Origin: RYN-230 sp963814645
GTDB taxonomy: Bacteria; Actinomycetota; Actinomycetes; Streptosporangiales; Streptosporangiaceae
Reading direction: 5' to 3'
Length of the DNA: 64,000 nucleotides
NCBI GenBank assembly: GCA_963814645.1
Contig: CAWFDX010000001.1
Location: 682,001-746,000, forward strand
This document shows positions 26,276 through 34,744 of the stretch, piece by piece. Position 1 is the first letter of the stretch. Every line of letters begins with the position of its first letter. The notes below the pieces were generated by a model. It was given only the letters and a program-made list of their open reading frames with translations. It was not told the origin of the DNA and did not search any database. A program made the position numbers and the translations under genes.

Positions 26276-26833
26276 CTACAGGTACGGGCCGGACACCCGG
26301 CCCTGCGGCGGCGGGCCGTCGTCGCCGGGCGCCATCCCGGGCGTCATGCCCGGCGGCAGCGCGCGGCGCATCTGCTCGAGCTGGGCCCGGGCCGCCATCT
26401 GCTGCGCGAACAGCGTGGTCTGGATGCCGTGGAACAGGCCCTCCAGCCAGCCGACCAGCTGGGCCTGCGCGATCCGCAGCTCGGCCTCGCTGGGCACCTC
26501 GTCCTCCGCGAACGGCAGCGACAGCCGTTCCAGCTCGGCGACCAGCTCGGGAGCGAGCCCGTCCTCCAGTTCCTTGATCGAGCTCTGGTGGATCCCACGG
26601 AGCCGGGCCCGGCTCTTCTCGTCCAGTGGGGCCGCCCTGACTTCCTCCAGCAGCTGCCGGATCATGCTCCCGATCCGCATCACCTTGGCCGGCTGCTCGA
26701 CCATCTCCATGACCGGACGCTCGCCGCTGGCCTCGCCCTCCATGGCGTCGGCGGCCATCTCCACCGGTGTGCCGTCCGGGCCGAGCACGACGACTCGGGC
26801 GCCCTGGTCTGCTTCCGGGTTCCTTTCGCTCAT
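26276..26833 (-). CDS. bpa: Bacterial proteasome activator Bpa
   Basis: ATP-independent ring-forming activator of the 20S proteasome (DUF2587 family). Conserved helical core: PAKVMRIGSMIRQLLEEVR, LDEKSRARL, and the region IQTTLFAQQMAARAQLEQMR. The C-terminus ends GPYL, the position of the family's GQYL motif that docks into the proteasome alpha-ring. The N-terminal 45 residues are acidic and disordered. ATG 26833 (MSERNPEADQ) is chosen by homology; 48 more codons are open. It indicates this organism has a proteasome. Convergent with pheA. Confidence 0.93.
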   Translation of the reverse strand: MSERNPEADQGARVVVLGPDGTPVEMAADAMEGEASGERPVMEMVEQPAKVMRIGSMIRQLLEEVRAAPLDEKSRARLRGIHQSSIKELEDGLAPELVAELERLSLPFAEDEVPSEAELRIAQAQLVGWLEGLFHGIQTTLFAQQMAARAQLEQMRRALPPGMTPGMAPGDDGPPPQGRVSGPYL

Positions 26834-26909
26834 GGTCTTAGTCTTGCGCCTCCGCCGGGGTGCCTGGACCACCCGCCGGCCAGTTGCCTCTCTAGCACCT
26901 AGCTGGCGC

Positions 26910-27887
26910 CTAGTTGGCCAGCAGAATCTTCCCCACGTGCGTGCCCTCGTCGAACAGCCGGTGCGCTTGCGCCGCATCGGCCATCGGCAGCACCCGGTCG
27001 ATGACCGGGCCGATCTTCCCCGCGCTGACCAGCGGCCAGGAATGCTGCCGGGCCGCCGCCACCACGGCGGCCTTCTCGGCCGGCGGCCGGGCCCGCAGCG
27101 TGGCGCCGCAGACGGTGGCCCGCTTGTGCATCAGCAGGCCGAGGTCCAGCTCGGCCCGCGGCCCGCCCTGCACCGAGATCACCACCAGCCGGCCCCAGGT
27201 GGCCAGCGCGGCCAGGTTCTTGGCCAGGTACGGGCCGCCGACCACGTCCAGGATCACGTCTGCCCCGCGCCCGTCGGTGAAGTCCAGGATGGTGGCCACG
27301 AAATCCTGGTCGCGGTAGGAGATGACCAGGTCGGCACCGAGCTCGCGGCACCGTTCCAGCTTGTCCGGGGTGCCCGCGGTGCAGGCCACCACCGCGCCGT
27401 CCGCCTTGCCCAGCTGGATCGCGAAGCTGCCCATCCCGCCCGCCCCGCCATGCACCAGGTACACCTCGCCCGCGTCGAGGTGGGCCTGCTGGTAGACAGT
27501 GCCCTGGATGGTGCACGCCGCCTCGGGCAGGCCGGCCGCGTCGGTCAGCGGGACGCCGTCCGGGACCGGCAGCAGCTGGCCCTGCGGCACGGCCACCCGC
27601 TCCGCGTAACCGCCGCCGCCGAGCAGTGCGCACACCTCGTCGCCCAGCCGCCAGCCGGTGACCCCGTCGCCGAGCGCGGAGATCCGGCCGGAGCACTCCA
27701 GCCCGGGGTAGGGCGGCGCACCCGGTGGCGGCGGGTAGAAGCCCTGGCGCTGCATCAGGTCAGCCCGGTTCACCCCGGCGGCGGCGATGTCGATGACCAC
27801 CTCGCCGGGCGCGGGCACCGGGTCGGGGACCTCTGCCCAGCTCAGTACCTCAGGCCCACCGGGCTCGGTGATCACGATGGCGCGCAT
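26910..27887 (-). CDS. NAD(P)H:quinone oxidoreductase, zinc-less MDR family
   Basis: Medium-chain dehydrogenase/reductase of the PIG3/quinone-oxidoreductase type (325 aa). N-terminal GroES-like fold with AAGVNRADLMQRQGFYPPP, then the Rossmann motif VHGGAGGMGSFAIQL. Zinc ligands are absent, as in zeta-crystallin relatives. It would reduce quinones or enones with NADPH. Start ATG 27887 (MRAIVITEPG); the open extension is made of the repeats listed next. Confidence 0.9.
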   Translation of the reverse strand: MRAIVITEPGGPEVLSWAEVPDPVPAPGEVVIDIAAAGVNRADLMQRQGFYPPPPGAPPYPGLECSGRISALGDGVTGWRLGDEVCALLGGGGYAERVAVPQGQLLPVPDGVPLTDAAGLPEAACTIQGTVYQQAHLDAGEVYLVHGGAGGMGSFAIQLGKADGAVVACTAGTPDKLERCRELGADLVISYRDQDFVATILDFTDGRGADVILDVVGGPYLAKNLAALATWGRLVVISVQGGPRAELDLGLLMHKRATVCGATLRARPPAEKAAVVAAARQHSWPLVSAGKIGPVIDRVLPMADAAQAHRLFDEGTHVGKILLAN

Positions 27888-27901
27888 CGGCCTCTCTTCC
27901 G

Positions 27902-28010
27902 TCAGCGCGGTGCCTTTTGTCAGCGCGGTGCCTTGTTGCACGCGGGAGTAACACTACGTACCGCGCTGATGCAATGCACCGCGCCGATGGCCACAACCGC
28001 ACCGCGCTGA
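27902..28010. repeat. Five copies of a 10-mer ACCGCGCTGA
   Basis: Minus orientation at 27902-27911 and 27920-27929; plus orientation at 27960-27969, 27978-27987 (one change, C for T) and 28001-28010. Spacing is 18 bp within each of the first two pairs. They fill the gap between the epimerase and the oxidoreductase, just upstream of the latter's start, so they may be regulator-binding iterons. Confidence 0.7.
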
Positions 28011-28024
28011 TGCGGAGAACCGGC

Positions 28025-28963
28025 TCAGCAGGGGGTGCGGTCGTCGGCCCCGGCCTCGATCCAGTGGTACACCGCGCCGATGCCGTCGGCCAGCCCGGTG
28101 GCTGCCCGCCAGCCCAGCTCCCGTTCGGCCAGGCCCACCGCGAGCACGCTGCGCTGCAGCTCACCAGGCCGGGCCGGGCGCAGCTGCGGGCGGAGCGGGC
28201 GGCCGGACGCGTCACCGATGATCCGGACCAGGTCCAGCACGCTGGTCTCCACCCCGATGCCGATGTTCCAGTTACCCGGCTGCCCGGTACCGGCCGCGGC
28301 CAGGAACGCCCGCACCACGTCGCCGACGTAGACATAGTCCCGGGTCTGGCTGCCGTCCCCGTACACGGACGCATCGTGCCCGGCCAGCGCGGCCGAGCAG
28401 AAGATGGGGATCACCCCGGCGTCGCCACCCGGGTCCTGCCGCGGGCCGTACACATTGGCCAGCCGGAGCACCGAGTGCCGGGTGCCGTGCAGCCGGTTGT
28501 ACAGGCCGATGTACTGCTCGGCGCAGTACTTGGCGATGCCGTACGGCGATTCGGGCTGCGGCGGCACGTCCTCTGGCGAGGGCACCGGCGCGTCCCGGCC
28601 GTACAGCGCGCCGCCGGAGGACGCGAACAGCACCCGGGCACCGGTGGCCCGGGCTGTCTCCAGCACGTTGACCGTGCCGACCACGTTGACCTGCGCATCG
28701 TGTGCGGGCTCGGTGACCGAGACCCGGGCGTCGATCTGCGCGGCCAGGTGGCAGATGATGTCCGGGGCGGCCCGGGACACGATCGCCGTCAGCGACGCCG
28801 CGTCGGAGATGCTGGCTTTGTGCACGGTGACCCGCCCGTCCAACCGGGCAGGCCGCCCGGCGGACAGGTCGTCCACCACCGTCACCTCGTCGCCCCGGCC
28901 CAGGAACGCGTCGGTGAGGTGGGATCCGACGAAGCCGGCCCCACCTGTCACCAGAATCCGCAT
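28025..28963 (-). CDS. NAD-dependent sugar epimerase/dehydratase (GalE-like)
   Basis: Short-chain dehydrogenase (extended SDR), 312 aa. Rossmann motif VTGGAGFVGSHL at residues 5-16, catalytic Ser/Tyr/Lys with YGIAKYCAEQY, and NVYGPRQDPGG. It interconverts or modifies an NDP-hexose, probably UDP-glucose/galactose, providing a sugar donor for the glycosyltransferases that follow. Start ATG 28963, directly MRILVTGG. Confidence 0.9.
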   Translation of the reverse strand: MRILVTGGAGFVGSHLTDAFLGRGDEVTVVDDLSAGRPARLDGRVTVHKASISDAASLTAIVSRAAPDIICHLAAQIDARVSVTEPAHDAQVNVVGTVNVLETARATGARVLFASSGGALYGRDAPVPSPEDVPPQPESPYGIAKYCAEQYIGLYNRLHGTRHSVLRLANVYGPRQDPGGDAGVIPIFCSAALAGHDASVYGDGSQTRDYVYVGDVVRAFLAAAGTGQPGNWNIGIGVETSVLDLVRIIGDASGRPLRPQLRPARPGELQRSVLAVGLAERELGWRAATGLADGIGAVYHWIEAGADDRTPC

Positions 28964-29130
28964 ACCGGTTCCTCACCCTTCTGCCGTTATCACCCGGCCA
29001 ACCTTGGCCGGGTGACCTCCCGGGGTCGCCCATCCCGGTGCGGGCGGGATTTGGCACTGGAACCGGCGAACCATATCAGTGCGACCGAAATGCCAGGTCA
29101 CGCTAGGCTAGTCCTTGGTCATATCAACCG

Positions 29131-30012
29131 TTACCGTGACCGATGGTGGGGGCTCGGTCTGCGGCGAAGTGACTTCGCGCCCGATTCCGGACCGCTTCGC
29201 TCGGCAAGCGCTTCCGCCACGATGACCTTGAGGATCCGCCAGCCGTCAACCATGACCCGGAGATTGCTCACGCCGTGAATCCGGCAGCGTTCGTGGCTGG
29301 GTATTTCCTGCACGCGCAGGCCGGCCCGGGCGGCCCGGATATTCATCATGGTTTCTACTTCGAACCCTATGCAATTAAGGCGGAGCGTGGGCAGATGCCG
29401 GGCCCAGAACGCGTTGTACCCATAACACAGATCGGTGTACCGGGTGCCCAACGCCAGGTTCGCCAGGCCGCACAGGACCCGGTTGCCCAGCCGGCGGTAC
29501 GGGGTGATGTCGTCGCTTCCGCCACTGTTGGAGAAGCGCGATCCCTTGGCGTAATCGGCTCCGGCCACTAGCGCCGCGACGAACCGGATGATCTCAGCGC
29601 CGTCGGTCGAGCCATCACCGTCGATCATCACGATTATGTCGCTGGTGCAGGCAGCGAAGCCGACCCGCAGCGCGTCGCCCTTCCCAACACCCATCTGGCG
29701 CACGATCTTGATGTCCGGGCGGCACTCCTTGGCCACCGCGACCGTGTCATCCACCGACTGCCCGTCGATTAGCACGACCTCACTGATCCAGGCGGGCAGC
29801 GAACCGAAGACCGTGGGCAGGTTCCGGGCCTCATTCTTGACCGGTATGACTACGCTGACCGTTGGGGCAAGGGCAAACGCAGCGTTGGCTAGCCGGTATT
29901 CACTCTGCGTAAGGTCTGCGATGTCATCGGCCGGGCCATTTTGGCTGACGGCGGTGAGCCGCCCCCCCTGTAGTCCCGGCGTGCTCCCCCCCGGGTACAC
30001 GCAAGCGCACAT
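29131..30012 (-). CDS. Family 2 glycosyltransferase (DPM/GtrB-like)
   Basis: GT-A enzyme with VVIPVKNEARNL, LIDGQSVDDT and MIDGDGSTD (D-x-D), and a conserved YGYNAFWAR region as in polyprenyl-phosphate glucosyl/mannosyl transferases. 293 residues; no clear C-terminal membrane helices. It likely moves a sugar to a lipid carrier or to the growing glycan. ATG 30012 is preceded by GGGGGGATC; 60 more open codons upstream contain no family sequence. Confidence 0.88.
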   Translation of the reverse strand: MCACVYPGGSTPGLQGGRLTAVSQNGPADDIADLTQSEYRLANAAFALAPTVSVVIPVKNEARNLPTVFGSLPAWISEVVLIDGQSVDDTVAVAKECRPDIKIVRQMGVGKGDALRVGFAACTSDIIVMIDGDGSTDGAEIIRFVAALVAGADYAKGSRFSNSGGSDDITPYRRLGNRVLCGLANLALGTRYTDLCYGYNAFWARHLPTLRLNCIGFEVETMMNIRAARAGLRVQEIPSHERCRIHGVSNLRVMVDGWRILKVIVAEALAERSGPESGAKSLRRRPSPHHRSR

Positions 30013-30192
30013 GAAGTGATCCCCCCCAACTAACCTGCCGGCCACTTGTTCCGGGCACGCCGCAACCCCCTGGTGCGGGCAGCTCTCATAACCGACGGCA
30101 TTTGGCCAATTACTTTTTGTAATCGAGCCGGGATACGCAGTTAGGTTACAACACGTAGCCGCGTCGCGTAAGGATGGAATTCCTTCACCCAA

Positions 30193-30568
30193 TCGGCTGA
30201 CCAGAAGTGATCACGCCCTTTGCGGTAGGAACCGCAGTGCGCCCGCAGCCGTGCTAGCCCGGAACCTTCGCCTTCCCGACAATCTGGGCAGCGGCTCATA
30301 CATTTGAGGTAGGACATTTATAGTGTGGGTGGCTAATCCAGACCCAGCTAATTTAGCCGAACATTAAACTTCGCCGGCCGCCCATCAAAGGGGTCCCGGG
30401 CCCGGTTCAAGATGCTCAGGGCCTGTTCCGGCCTGGGGGGCGAGTCCACCCGTCGCGGGTGAGCGCTACCTGAAACCTTCCAGATCTGCGTGCGTTGCCG
30501 CATGATCGAGCAAGAGAGCCATGAAGCAGACAACTCCACCCGAGTTCCGACGGCCCGGCAGGCAAGCT
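30193..30568. other. Non-coding stretch upstream of the GT2 gene
   Basis: About 370 bases with lower GC, holding the presumed promoters of the leftward GT2 gene and the rightward small zinc protein gene. I see no convincing gene or palindrome. Confidence 0.4.
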
Positions 30569-30940
30569 ATGAAACGGCGGCGGCGATCAGTGCAATGCTG
30601 GTGCGGGCACGACCGGGACGCCCACTCGCACTACCGCTACGGCACCGAGTGCGGGCTGTGCGGGTGCCAGCGCTGGGCGCCGCCGCGCCGGTGGCGGCCG
30701 CGGGCCTTCCGGCTGGGCCGCGAGGGCTTATGGCAGGTCACAGTCGCAACCGGGCTCAAGACTCATCGTCCCAGGACGGCGGGCGGCACCACGGCGGCGA
30801 AGATGTCCGCATACGACTGTGCCACAGCCTGCCAGGTGACTGGCGCCGAATGCAGGCGGCCGCGCAGATCCGCTGCGGTGAGTAGCCCTCGCACGAGGTC
30901 GTCAGGGCTGCCGGCCCGGACCAGAACCGCTCCGGTATAG
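30569..30940 (+). CDS. Small Cys/His-rich putative zinc-binding protein
   Basis: Begins MKRRRRSVQC and has the motif C-x-C-G-H ... H-x-H-Y ... GTEC-x2-C-x-C, a pattern seen in many short actinobacterial proteins of unknown function that likely bind zinc. The first 60 residues are convincing. Beyond that the frame runs antisense into the GT4 gene for about 178 bp and is basic and unlike the motif part, so the real protein may have been extended by loss of its stop. Confidence 0.5.
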   Translation: MKRRRRSVQCWCGHDRDAHSHYRYGTECGLCGCQRWAPPRRWRPRAFRLGREGLWQVTVATGLKTHRPRTAGGTTAAKMSAYDCATACQVTGAECRRPRRSAAVSSPRTRSSGLPARTRTAPV

Positions 30941-32031
30941 TCAGCGACGGCTTCCACCAGCCCGCCGACTGCGGTCACCACTACGGGCAGCCCACACGCC
31001 TGGGCGATCGCGAGCGGTCCGCTGGCCGACGAACGCAGGTACGGCAACGCAACGACATCAGCACGCTGGAAGTAGCCAGCCGCCTCCTGGTCGGTCACAT
31101 ACCGGTTGACCAACTCAATGTCATCGCGGTAAGGGCTGCGCTCGACGAGCTCGAGGGGAAGCGTCCATCCTTCCCAAGTCTCCCCGACCACCAGTAGCTT
31201 CCATGGCAGAGCCAACTCGCGTCGGACCTGCTCGAACGCCCCGACCAGGTGTTCCAGCCCCTTGTACGGGCGGATGGTCCCGAAGAAGAGCACCGTCAGC
31301 TCCGACGGTTCGCGCAGGGGCCGTGCCCGCGGCGCCCCGGTCTCTTCTCCCGGCGCGGCGTGGCATATCGGATACGGGCCGTGCGGAATCACGCGGAATC
31401 GCGCGGGGCTGATACCGAGGGACGCCGACATGCGGTCCCGGTCCCAGATGGAGTGGACAACCAGGGTGGATGCCCACCGACACAAAGTCTTCAAGCCGCG
31501 ACGCGCGAACCAGCCGATCAGTGGGACTCTCGCCTCTCCCGTGTCCAGATCCTCATGGAGTTCCACGACCACGGCACCCCCGCGCCGGACGACCTGCCTG
31601 GCCAGCAGCAGGTACCAGGGCAGAACCGAGGAAGACCACCATTGCAGGATCAGCACGTGCGGTCGCTGTGCCCGAAGGAACGAAGCTGCCCGCGGTACCG
31701 ACGGCCAGCCCCACCAGTCGACGCCGTCAAACGTCGGCACCTCGGCCGCGAGGTCATAGGCCATCACACTGTGGCCGACGCGTCGCCGACCGGGATACCA
31801 GCGCCTTGGGATCAAGCGCCGCATAAGGATGGCTACGACGTCGCAGCGCTGGTTGAGAGCGCAGCCGAGAAAGTAGGTGTAGTAGCTGATCCCGCTGACG
31901 AACCGGGTACCCGATCCGACGACACACACCTTGAGCTCGGGCCCAGGTTCCTCCGTGCCGACCGCTGCCCCGGAGGAGGACACCTCAGGCCCGCCGACGA
32001 TGTGCCTCGGTGCGCGCTCAGCCCACGTCAT
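30763..32031 (-). CDS. Family 4 glycosyltransferase
   Basis: GT-B fold retaining glycosyltransferase (422 aa). N-terminal VCVVGSGTRFVSG, middle HGPYPICHAAPG, then FFGTIRPYKGLEHLVGAF and donor-site E-x7-E in SSASGPLAIAQACGLPVV. Adds a sugar to the extracellular polysaccharide. ATG 32031 is used; a GTG 16 codons downstream would remove a poorly conserved leader. Start of the run of glycosyltransferases on this strand. Confidence 0.88.
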   Translation of the reverse strand: MTWAERAPRHIVGGPEVSSSGAAVGTEEPGPELKVCVVGSGTRFVSGISYYTYFLGCALNQRCDVVAILMRRLIPRRWYPGRRRVGHSVMAYDLAAEVPTFDGVDWWGWPSVPRAASFLRAQRPHVLILQWWSSSVLPWYLLLARQVVRRGGAVVVELHEDLDTGEARVPLIGWFARRGLKTLCRWASTLVVHSIWDRDRMSASLGISPARFRVIPHGPYPICHAAPGEETGAPRARPLREPSELTVLFFGTIRPYKGLEHLVGAFEQVRRELALPWKLLVVGETWEGWTLPLELVERSPYRDDIELVNRYVTDQEAAGYFQRADVVALPYLRSSASGPLAIAQACGLPVVVTAVGGLVEAVADYTGAVLVRAGSPDDLVRGLLTAADLRGRLHSAPVTWQAVAQSYADIFAAVVPPAVLGR

Positions 32032-32372
32032 GTCGGAGTACCCGGCCGACGGTCCACCAAGGACACGTCACGGAGGTCGATGACCTCGTGCCGGACCGCG
32101 CCCCCCGGAAATCAGCGTCGAATTTCCTGCGTGACTCACCCATCGCCGTCCCCCCTTTAGGCGATGTATGCCACGTTAGGAGGGGAAGCCCACATTGGAA
32201 AGCTGTGCCCCACACGCGCTTCCTGTGCCCCCGCACGCGGCTCCTGAGTAATCAGGATACGCCCCGCCACCTCGGTCGAGTAAGCCTGGCCAATTCGGCC
32301 CGGGCCGTGGCCGGCCCGGTCGCGGAAGATACGGGCTATGTAGGTTCCCGTATCAGCACGATCGCCGGACCG
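32032..32372. other. Non-coding stretch between GT4 and glycoside hydrolase
   Basis: About 340 bases. I see no gene with family-like sequence. It probably holds the promoter for the GT4 gene to its left. Confidence 0.4.
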
Positions 32373-33434
32373 TCAAGACGAGCCGCGCGCTGGCCGCAGT
32401 CTGCCGGAGAAGGCCCATCTCACGACAGCGGCCGCTGGTTTCGGAGTGCCGTTTAGCTGGAACAAGCCATAGCCGTACTCGGCCGGTTCATCCGCCAACG
32501 GGCCCGGCGGGATGCCTCGCGGAGAGAAGTCGTTGAGGATCCACGGCGCCGGAGGCGGCAGTCGCAACGCCGCGGCCGCGGTGAAGACGGCCCGGTAGTA
32601 GGCAGCCTGTGCCTGCTCGTGCGCCGCTTGGCCGCCCGGCGTCCCGTCCGTGCTGTAACCGGTTTCTCCAACGAACAGCGGACGGGGAGCCGCAAGCTCC
32701 TTGATCCTGCTCAGCAGGGGGTAGGCAGCCCCTGGCGGAGCGTAGTAGTGGTAGTCCCAGAAGTCCGGCGGCGAATTCTTGAGCTCATGGGTGAACAAAG
32801 CGAAAACCGCAGGAGGCACGCTGGCGGTAGACACCGTCCGCAACGTTCCGGGCATGACGGTGGACAGGTACGGAAGCATCCTGGTCACCCAGGCCACGGC
32901 TTCGGGGTCCTGCGGGTTGATTTCATTCTTCAGCTCGACGACAGCGATACGCGGATCGTCTCGGTAGCGTGACAGGAGCGAGGAGACCCACTCCTTACTG
33001 CCGTCGATATCGGTGAGCCGGGACCACAAGTCGAACAGTGTCAAGTGAACCCACAGTGAGTGCTTCGCAGCCAGCCCGATCACCTGGGACAGGCGATCCG
33101 CCATGACGGGATGCACAGTCGGGAACCCGAAGACGCTTGGCTGGATGAAGATGCGCACGGTGTTCGCGTCCAGGGCGCGGATCCGTGCGAAGTCACGGTC
33201 GATCGCCGTCGGGTCGAAGTGGGACCACATGTACGTCCACCCGCCGCCGGCCGGGTAGTAGTTCACCTCTTTGAGGTCCCGTACCCTGCTTTCCAGGGTG
33301 GCCGGGCTTTTCCGGACCGCCGGAAGTTGCCTGGCCGGGTCGTGCAGGGCAGGCCTGGCCAGCGCGACGGCCAGGATCAGGCAGGCCACGACGGGTATCG
33401 CTGCCGTTACGCCAACGGTACGCGCATGCCTCAT
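32373..33434 (-). CDS. Secreted or anchored glycoside hydrolase, clan GH-A-like (GH5-type)
   Basis: 353 residues with an N-terminal membrane/signal segment (AAIPVVACLILAVALA) and a TIM-barrel catalytic part. The pattern of clan A is visible: acid/base Glu in VVELKNEIN and nucleophile Glu in FVGETGY, with NTVRIFI and WILNDF strands. It is an endo-glycosidase type, possibly trimming the polysaccharide made by this locus. The exact family (GH5, GH39 or other) is unsure. ATG 33434 (MRHARTVG) is chosen over one 11 codons upstream because the signal peptide follows. Confidence 0.75.
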   Translation of the reverse strand: MRHARTVGVTAAIPVVACLILAVALARPALHDPARQLPAVRKSPATLESRVRDLKEVNYYPAGGGWTYMWSHFDPTAIDRDFARIRALDANTVRIFIQPSVFGFPTVHPVMADRLSQVIGLAAKHSLWVHLTLFDLWSRLTDIDGSKEWVSSLLSRYRDDPRIAVVELKNEINPQDPEAVAWVTRMLPYLSTVMPGTLRTVSTASVPPAVFALFTHELKNSPPDFWDYHYYAPPGAAYPLLSRIKELAAPRPLFVGETGYSTDGTPGGQAAHEQAQAAYYRAVFTAAAALRLPPPAPWILNDFSPRGIPPGPLADEPAEYGYGLFQLNGTPKPAAAVVRWAFSGRLRPARGSS

Positions 33435-33498
33435 ATCCCCCCCTCCCAGCACAGCCCGCTGAAGCATCGACGGGGAGCATGCCGCGGACGCAGCCTAC

Positions 33499-34740
33499 CT
33501 AACAGGCCGCCCGCGACGTCGTCTGTAGGGCCTCCTCGAACAGGCCGGTCCCGTGTGCAGCGGTGAACCGCCGCCCGTGCCGCCGCCCGGCCTGACCCAT
33601 CGCCCGGGCCCGGTCCCCACTGGCGAGCAACTCGGTAAGCCGGCCCGCTAGGGCCCGGTCGTCGGCTGCGGGGACCAGCCAGCCGGTCTCCCCGTCGAGG
33701 ACCTGCTCAGGTATGCCACCGACCGCGGATGCGATCACCGGGACACCGCAGTTCTGCGCTTCGCTGACCGTCATCGGGAACGGCTCGGGCCACACAGACG
33801 GAACGACCAGGCAAGCCGCCCGCACCATGGCAGCGATGACGCTGCCGTGCGCGACGCTGGTCCGCATCGTGACACCAGCCGGGAGGGACTCAGGAGCCGG
33901 AGAGGTCGGGTGCGGCGTTCCGAGCATCACTAGCGGCGGGGGGGACGGGAGCCGCCGGTAGGCATCGATGAGGACGTCGACGCCCTTGTGCCGGGATAGC
34001 TGTCCCACGTAGAGAAGGTAGCCGTCTTCGCCCGGCAGGAACTCCGGCCGCTCCGCCTGCCAGCCGGCCTCGTAGAGGCCATCGGGCACGAAGGAATGCA
34101 GGGTGCCGATCGGCTGGCCCGCGACCCGGCTGATGGTGGGCGACAGCCGGTTCGCGACATAGTCGCTGACCGCAGTGAACCTGGTCACCTTCTTGAGCAG
34201 GCGGAGACTGGACAGCGACGCGGCCGCCAGGACATTGCCCTTGGCCAGGCCGTAGTGGGAGCCGGCACATGGCCCGCACCGCCGCCAGGATGGGCCGGGG
34301 CAGGAGGCACCCGACCTGTCTATCAGTGACCTTCTCGCGCACACCAGGCCGTAGTCGTGGGCGGTCATCATGACCGGCGTCCGCGGGAAGGTACGGGCCA
34401 GGCAGGAGAAGACGCTCCACGCGTGGGCGTGAATGACGTCCGGCTTGACCTCCCGGACGACCTCGGCCAGCAGGTGCCGGAACAGCGGGTCGGGGGCCGG
34501 CGGGTGAAACGGCCGGGCCGCATCTTCGCCGAGTCCGGGTACCAGCCTCTGGTAGAGCAGCGGAAGCCGGTGCACGGTCACCCCGGCGGACCTCTCCACC
34601 GCCGGGGCGCCCGGGACCGCGCTCGTCACCACATGCACCTCGTGACCGCGGCTGGCGAGCCCCTCGGACAGCAGGGCGACGGAGCGCTCCAGGCCGCCGA
34701 TCGCAGGCCGGTAGAGGTCGGTCAACTCGATCAGCCGCAT
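33499..34740 (-). CDS. Family 4 glycosyltransferase
   Basis: GT-B enzyme, 413 aa. IGGLERSVALLSEGLASRGHEV at the N-terminus, YVGQLSRHKGVDVLIDAYRRL in the middle and a donor-binding region PEPFPMTVSEAQNCGVPVIAS with the E-x7-E like pair. Contains a Cys-rich loop (CPGPSWRRCGPCAG), probably metal-binding or structural, as seen in some GT4 members. Coupled to the upstream GT4 gene, which ends four bases before its ATG. Confidence 0.92.
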   Translation of the reverse strand: MRLIELTDLYRPAIGGLERSVALLSEGLASRGHEVHVVTSAVPGAPAVERSAGVTVHRLPLLYQRLVPGLGEDAARPFHPPAPDPLFRHLLAEVVREVKPDVIHAHAWSVFSCLARTFPRTPVMMTAHDYGLVCARRSLIDRSGASCPGPSWRRCGPCAGSHYGLAKGNVLAAASLSSLRLLKKVTRFTAVSDYVANRLSPTISRVAGQPIGTLHSFVPDGLYEAGWQAERPEFLPGEDGYLLYVGQLSRHKGVDVLIDAYRRLPSPPPLVMLGTPHPTSPAPESLPAGVTMRTSVAHGSVIAAMVRAACLVVPSVWPEPFPMTVSEAQNCGVPVIASAVGGIPEQVLDGETGWLVPAADDRALAGRLTELLASGDRARAMGQAGRRHGRRFTAAHGTGLFEEALQTTSRAAC

Positions 34741-34744
34741 GGCA

